64,000 nucleotides of DNA from Mucilaginibacter inviolabilis. GTDB taxonomy: Bacteria > Bacteroidota > Bacteroidia > Sphingobacteriales > Sphingobacteriaceae. The stretch's first letter is position 1. Each line of letters starts with the position of its first letter. Position numbers and translations under genes: made by a program. Below the pieces are notes generated by a model. That model was not told the origin of the DNA. It saw only the letters and a list, made by a program, of their open reading frames with translations, and did not search any database. The stretch lies in the NCBI RefSeq assembly GCF_011089895.1, contig NZ_JAANAT010000001.1:3038001-3102000 (forward strand). The letters are read 5' to 3'. Below, one piece after another: positions 61,094-64,000 of this stretch.

Positions 61094-63469
61094 ATGAAAC
61101 GAATAATAAAAAAAGTAGCCGTTCTGGGCTCGGGTGTAATGGGCAGCCGTATTGCTTGTCATTTCGCCAATATCGGGGTGCAGGTACTGCTATTGGATAT
61201 TGTACCCAAGGATGCCCTCGCAGGCGATAAAAAAGTCCGCAATAAAATTGTTAACGACGCGCTTGATTTTGCTTTAAAATCAAACCCGTCGCCTATCTAT
61301 CTTAAATCATTTGCCCGTCGCATCAGCACCGGTAATTTTGAGGATGATATGGCCAAAATTGCCGAATGCGATTGGGTTATAGAGGTAGTAGTGGAACGTT
61401 TGGATATCAAACAACAGGTATTTGAAACGGTCGAAAAACACCGCAAGCCGGGCACGCTCATCACCTCCAACACCTCAGGTATCCCTATCCATTTGATGAC
61501 CGAAGGCCGCAGCGATGATTTTAAAAAGCATTTTTGCGGTACCCACTTTTTTAACCCGCCGCGGTATTTAAAACTATTGGAGATCATCCCTACAAAAGAT
61601 ACATTACCCGAAGTGGTCGACTTCCTGATGGAATATGGCGAGAAGTTCCTGGGTAAAACCACCGTATTGGCTAAAGATACTCCTGCCTTTATCGGCAACC
61701 GCATCGGTGTGTTCGCCATCATGAGTATTCTGCATTATGTCGAAAAAACCGGCATGACGGTAGAAGAGGTCGACAAGCTGACTGGCCCGGTTATCGGTCA
61801 CCCTAAATCAGCTACCTTCCGTACCAATGATGTGGTGGGTTTGGATACCATGGTTCATGTGGCCAACGGCCTCAGCAAAAACGCGCCCGATGATGAGGCA
61901 AAAGATCTGTTCGTTATTCCCGAATTTGTGAACGGCATGCTGAAAAACAACTGGCTGGGCAGCAAAACCGGTCAGGGTTTTTATAAAAAAGAAAAGGTAG
62001 ATGGCGCCAATCAGTTCTTCGCGCTCGATCTGAAAACGCTGGAGTATAAACCATCGCAAAAGGTAAAATTCCCGGTATTGGATATCACCAAAACGGTAGA
62101 TAACTTAAAGGAACGTTTAAAAATCCTGTTGGCCGCAAAAGATAAAGCCGGTGATTTTTACCGCAGCACTTTTTACCAGCTTTTTGCCTACGCCAGTAAC
62201 CGCATTCCAGAAATTGCCGATGAGCTTTATAAAATAGATGCTGCTGTTACCGCCGGTTTTGGCTGGGAAATAGGCCCCTTTGAAAAGTGGGATGCCCTTG
62301 GCGTTGCCGATACCGTGAAAGCGATGGAAGCTGCAGGCAACAAACCTGCTCAATGGGTTTATGATATGCTGGCCTCCGGTGCTCAAAGCTTTTACAAGAT
62401 AGTCGACGGTAACCGTCAGTATTATGATATCGCCTCCAAAACATATAAGGTGATTCCGGGTACCGAGAATTTTATACTGCTGAACAATATCCGTGAAGCC
62501 AATACCATCTGGAAAAATACGGGCACTACCATTACCGATATCGGCGATGGTATCATCAACCTGGAGTTCCACACCAAGATGAACACCATTGGCGGCGATG
62601 TGATAGAGGGCATCAACAAAGCTATTACCCTGGCCGAGAAAAGCTATAAAGGCCTGGTGATCTCGAACGAAGGCGCCAACTTTAGCGCTGGTGCCAACGT
62701 GGGTATGATATTTATGATGGCCGTAGAGCAGGAATTTGACGAGCTCAACATGGTGATTAAAGCTTTCCAAACGGCCATGATGCGCATCCGGTATTCATCC
62801 ATTCCGGTGGTGGCGGCTCCGCATCAGATGGCCCTGGGTGGCGGCTGTGAGCTTTGCCTGCATGCCGACAAGGTAGTTGCCCATGCCGAACTATACATGG
62901 GCTTGGTAGAATTTGGCGTAGGCCTGATCCCCGGTGGCGGAGGTACCAAAGAATTCGCCTTGCGCCTGTCGGACGAGCTTCAGGATGGCGATATCGAACT
63001 CAACAACTTCCGCGACCGCTTCCTCACCATCGGTCAGGCTAAAGTATCTACCTCGGCGTATGAAGCATTTGAACATGGCTATCTGAAAAAAGGCCGCGAT
63101 GTGGTAGTAGTATCACAAAACCGTCTGCTGGCCGAAGCCAAACAGCATTGTCTGCAACTGGCCAATGAGGGCTATGTACAACCTGTTCAGCGTACTGACA
63201 TCAGGGTACTGGGCAAACAGGCTTTGGGCCTGGGTTATGTAGGCGCCAACACCATGTACAGCGGCAATTACATCAGCGAGCATGACGTAAAGATTTCGCA
63301 AAAATTAGCCTACGTACTGGCTGGCGGCGATCTGTCGCAACCCTCATTGGTGAGCGAAGAATATTTGCTGGGCCTGGAGCGGGAAGCCTTTGTTTCCCTC
63401 TGCACCGAGCGCAAAACGCTGGAACGTATCCAGTCGATCATAACAGGAGGTAAAGTGTTAAGGAACTGA
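61094..63469 (+). CDS. 3-hydroxyacyl-CoA dehydrogenase/enoyl-CoA hydratase fusion, FadN type
   Basis: 791 aa. The dehydrogenase comes first: NAD-binding VAVLGSGVMGSRIACHFANI, then GTHFFNPPRYLKLLEIIPT and KDTPAFIGNRIGVFA. A second 3HCDH C-terminal copy spans ~340-430. The enoyl-CoA hydratase part is from ~500: NFSAGANVG is the oxyanion motif, and ALGGGCELCLHAD and LIPGGGGTKEF follow. This order is the reverse of E. coli FadB and matches FadN of Bacillus. It performs the second and third steps of beta-oxidation, with the thiolase gene directly after. Confidence 0.93.
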   Translation: MKRIIKKVAVLGSGVMGSRIACHFANIGVQVLLLDIVPKDALAGDKKVRNKIVNDALDFALKSNPSPIYLKSFARRISTGNFEDDMAKIAECDWVIEVVVERLDIKQQVFETVEKHRKPGTLITSNTSGIPIHLMTEGRSDDFKKHFCGTHFFNPPRYLKLLEIIPTKDTLPEVVDFLMEYGEKFLGKTTVLAKDTPAFIGNRIGVFAIMSILHYVEKTGMTVEEVDKLTGPVIGHPKSATFRTNDVVGLDTMVHVANGLSKNAPDDEAKDLFVIPEFVNGMLKNNWLGSKTGQGFYKKEKVDGANQFFALDLKTLEYKPSQKVKFPVLDITKTVDNLKERLKILLAAKDKAGDFYRSTFYQLFAYASNRIPEIADELYKIDAAVTAGFGWEIGPFEKWDALGVADTVKAMEAAGNKPAQWVYDMLASGAQSFYKIVDGNRQYYDIASKTYKVIPGTENFILLNNIREANTIWKNTGTTITDIGDGIINLEFHTKMNTIGGDVIEGINKAITLAEKSYKGLVISNEGANFSAGANVGMIFMMAVEQEFDELNMVIKAFQTAMMRIRYSSIPVVAAPHQMALGGGCELCLHADKVVAHAELYMGLVEFGVGLIPGGGGTKEFALRLSDELQDGDIELNNFRDRFLTIGQAKVSTSAYEAFEHGYLKKGRDVVVVSQNRLLAEAKQHCLQLANEGYVQPVQRTDIRVLGKQALGLGYVGANTMYSGNYISEHDVKISQKLAYVLAGGDLSQPSLVSEEYLLGLEREAFVSLCTERKTLERIQSIITGGKVLRN

Positions 63470-63474
63470 GCCCC

Positions 63475-63571
63475 ACCCAAACCCTCCCCTAAAGGGAGAG
63501 GGCTTAAAAAAAACAGGGTTTAGAAATAGATAATTTAAAAAAAACAAAAAGTCTCCCCCTTCAGGGGGAGA
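63475..63571. repeat. Two GC-rich hairpins between fadN-like and thiolase genes
   Basis: A bulged CCCTCCCCT/AGGGAGAGGG hairpin near 63483-63501 and a perfect TCTCCCCC/GGGGGAGA hairpin at 63552-63571, 19 nt before the thiolase start. Confidence 0.5.
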
Positions 63572-63590
63572 TTTAGAGGGGGCTAAAAAT

Positions 63591-64000
63591 ATGGACGCAT
63601 ACATAGTGGCTGCAAGCCGCAGCGCAGTTGGAAAAGCAACCCGGGGAGGCTTCAGGTTTACCCGGCCGGATACTCTTGCCGCAGATGTGATTAAACATCT
63701 CATGGCATCGGTACCTAATGTGGATAAGGAACAAATAGAGGACGTGATTGTGGGGAATGCTACGCCCGAGGCCGAGCAAGGCTTGAACGTGGGCAGACTG
63801 ATATCGCTCATGGCGCTGGATACTGATAAAGTACCCGGCATGACCGTAAACCGTTATTGCGCATCGGGACTGGAAACCATTGCCATTGCATCGGCCAAGG
63901 TACATAGCGGCATTGCCGATTGTATCATTGCCGGCGGTGTAGAGAGCATGAGTCTGCTGCCTATGGGCGGCTGGCGTGTGGTGCCTAATGCCGATATAGC
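63591..64000 (+). CDS. fadA: Acetyl-CoA acyltransferase (thiolase), cut by the window end
   Basis: Only the first ~136 residues are visible. MDAYIVAASRSAVGKATRGG is the thiolase opening, and MTVNRYCASGLETIAIASAK contains the acyl-accepting cysteine (about residue 88). GGVESMS follows. It removes acetyl-CoA in the last step of beta-oxidation. Position after the FadN-type fusion is the usual partner arrangement. Confidence 0.92.
   Translation, partial: MDAYIVAASRSAVGKATRGGFRFTRPDTLAADVIKHLMASVPNVDKEQIEDVIVGNATPEAEQGLNVGRLISLMALDTDKVPGMTVNRYCASGLETIAIASAKVHSGIADCIIAGGVESMSLLPMGGWRVVPNADI

Overview
The window comes from a Bacteroidota genome, most likely Sphingobacteriaceae close to Mucilaginibacter or Pedobacter. 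Signs are the repeated -7 promoter box TAnnTTTG just upstream of genes, the near absence of Shine-Dalgarno sequences, many Bacteroidota families (DUF1572, DUF2200, DUF3050, DUF1343/NamZ, GH18 lipoproteins, ECF sigma/anti-sigma pairs) and SPII lipoproteins. I see no rRNA, tRNA, CRISPR array or insertion sequence. The genus is an inference.

Layout. 1-4.1 kb (minus): secreted polysaccharide enzymes, a GH9 cellulase-like protein cut by the window edge and a large tandem beta-helix protein. 4.6-9.8 kb (plus): a compact phosphotransferase (PTS) operon of the mannose family: IIA, IIB, a IIC-IID fusion, enzyme I, HPr and a NagB-like sugar-phosphate deaminase/isomerase. 9.9-17 kb: hydrolases, an RDD membrane protein, a DUF1572 protein, a multi-PAS histidine kinase, a hydrolase/TetR divergent pair, and two homologous 22-codon ORFs. 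17-25 kb (mostly minus): APS kinase plus sulfotransferase, holA, an HsdR_N-like protein, a hybrid histidine kinase and valS. 25.3-28.2 kb (minus): a TetR-MFS-membrane protein-isochorismatase operon with a perfect palindrome over its promoter. 28.5-46 kb: M13 peptidase, DUF2200, persulfide dioxygenase-like/rhodanese, mnmD, mazG, a lipoprotein, ECF sigma with a membrane-anchored barrel partner, LolC/E-type permease, NamZ-like, fmt, DUF3050, class IV aminotransferase, RluA-type synthase and a D-cysteine desulfhydrase-like enzyme. 46-49 kb: two tandem GH18 chitinase lipoproteins. 49.8-64 kb: a fatty-acid region with SGNH esterase, FadL, an AraC regulator, a TPR protein, acyl-CoA dehydrogenase, EtfB, EtfA, thioesterase, acyl-CoA-binding protein, DUF2147, FadN/FadJ-like and thiolase (cut by the window end).

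Two signals stand out beyond the genes. First, a 44-bp sequence (41/44 identical, with an unbroken 29-bp identical core) lies upstream of both fadL and the acyl-CoA dehydrogenase, in the same orientation and 20-21 nt from a -7 box in each case. It is a strong candidate operator linking fatty-acid uptake and beta-oxidation, and the adjacent AraC protein is the obvious candidate regulator. Second, the gaps are filled with hairpin elements. Twelve are built from 7- or 8-nt tandem units, several in inverted arms, and several end a few bases before a start codon. Four of the five copies of the AGTATCA family do so. Other hairpin families (GTCATCCTGAGG..., TCATTGCGAGG...) are interspersed among them.
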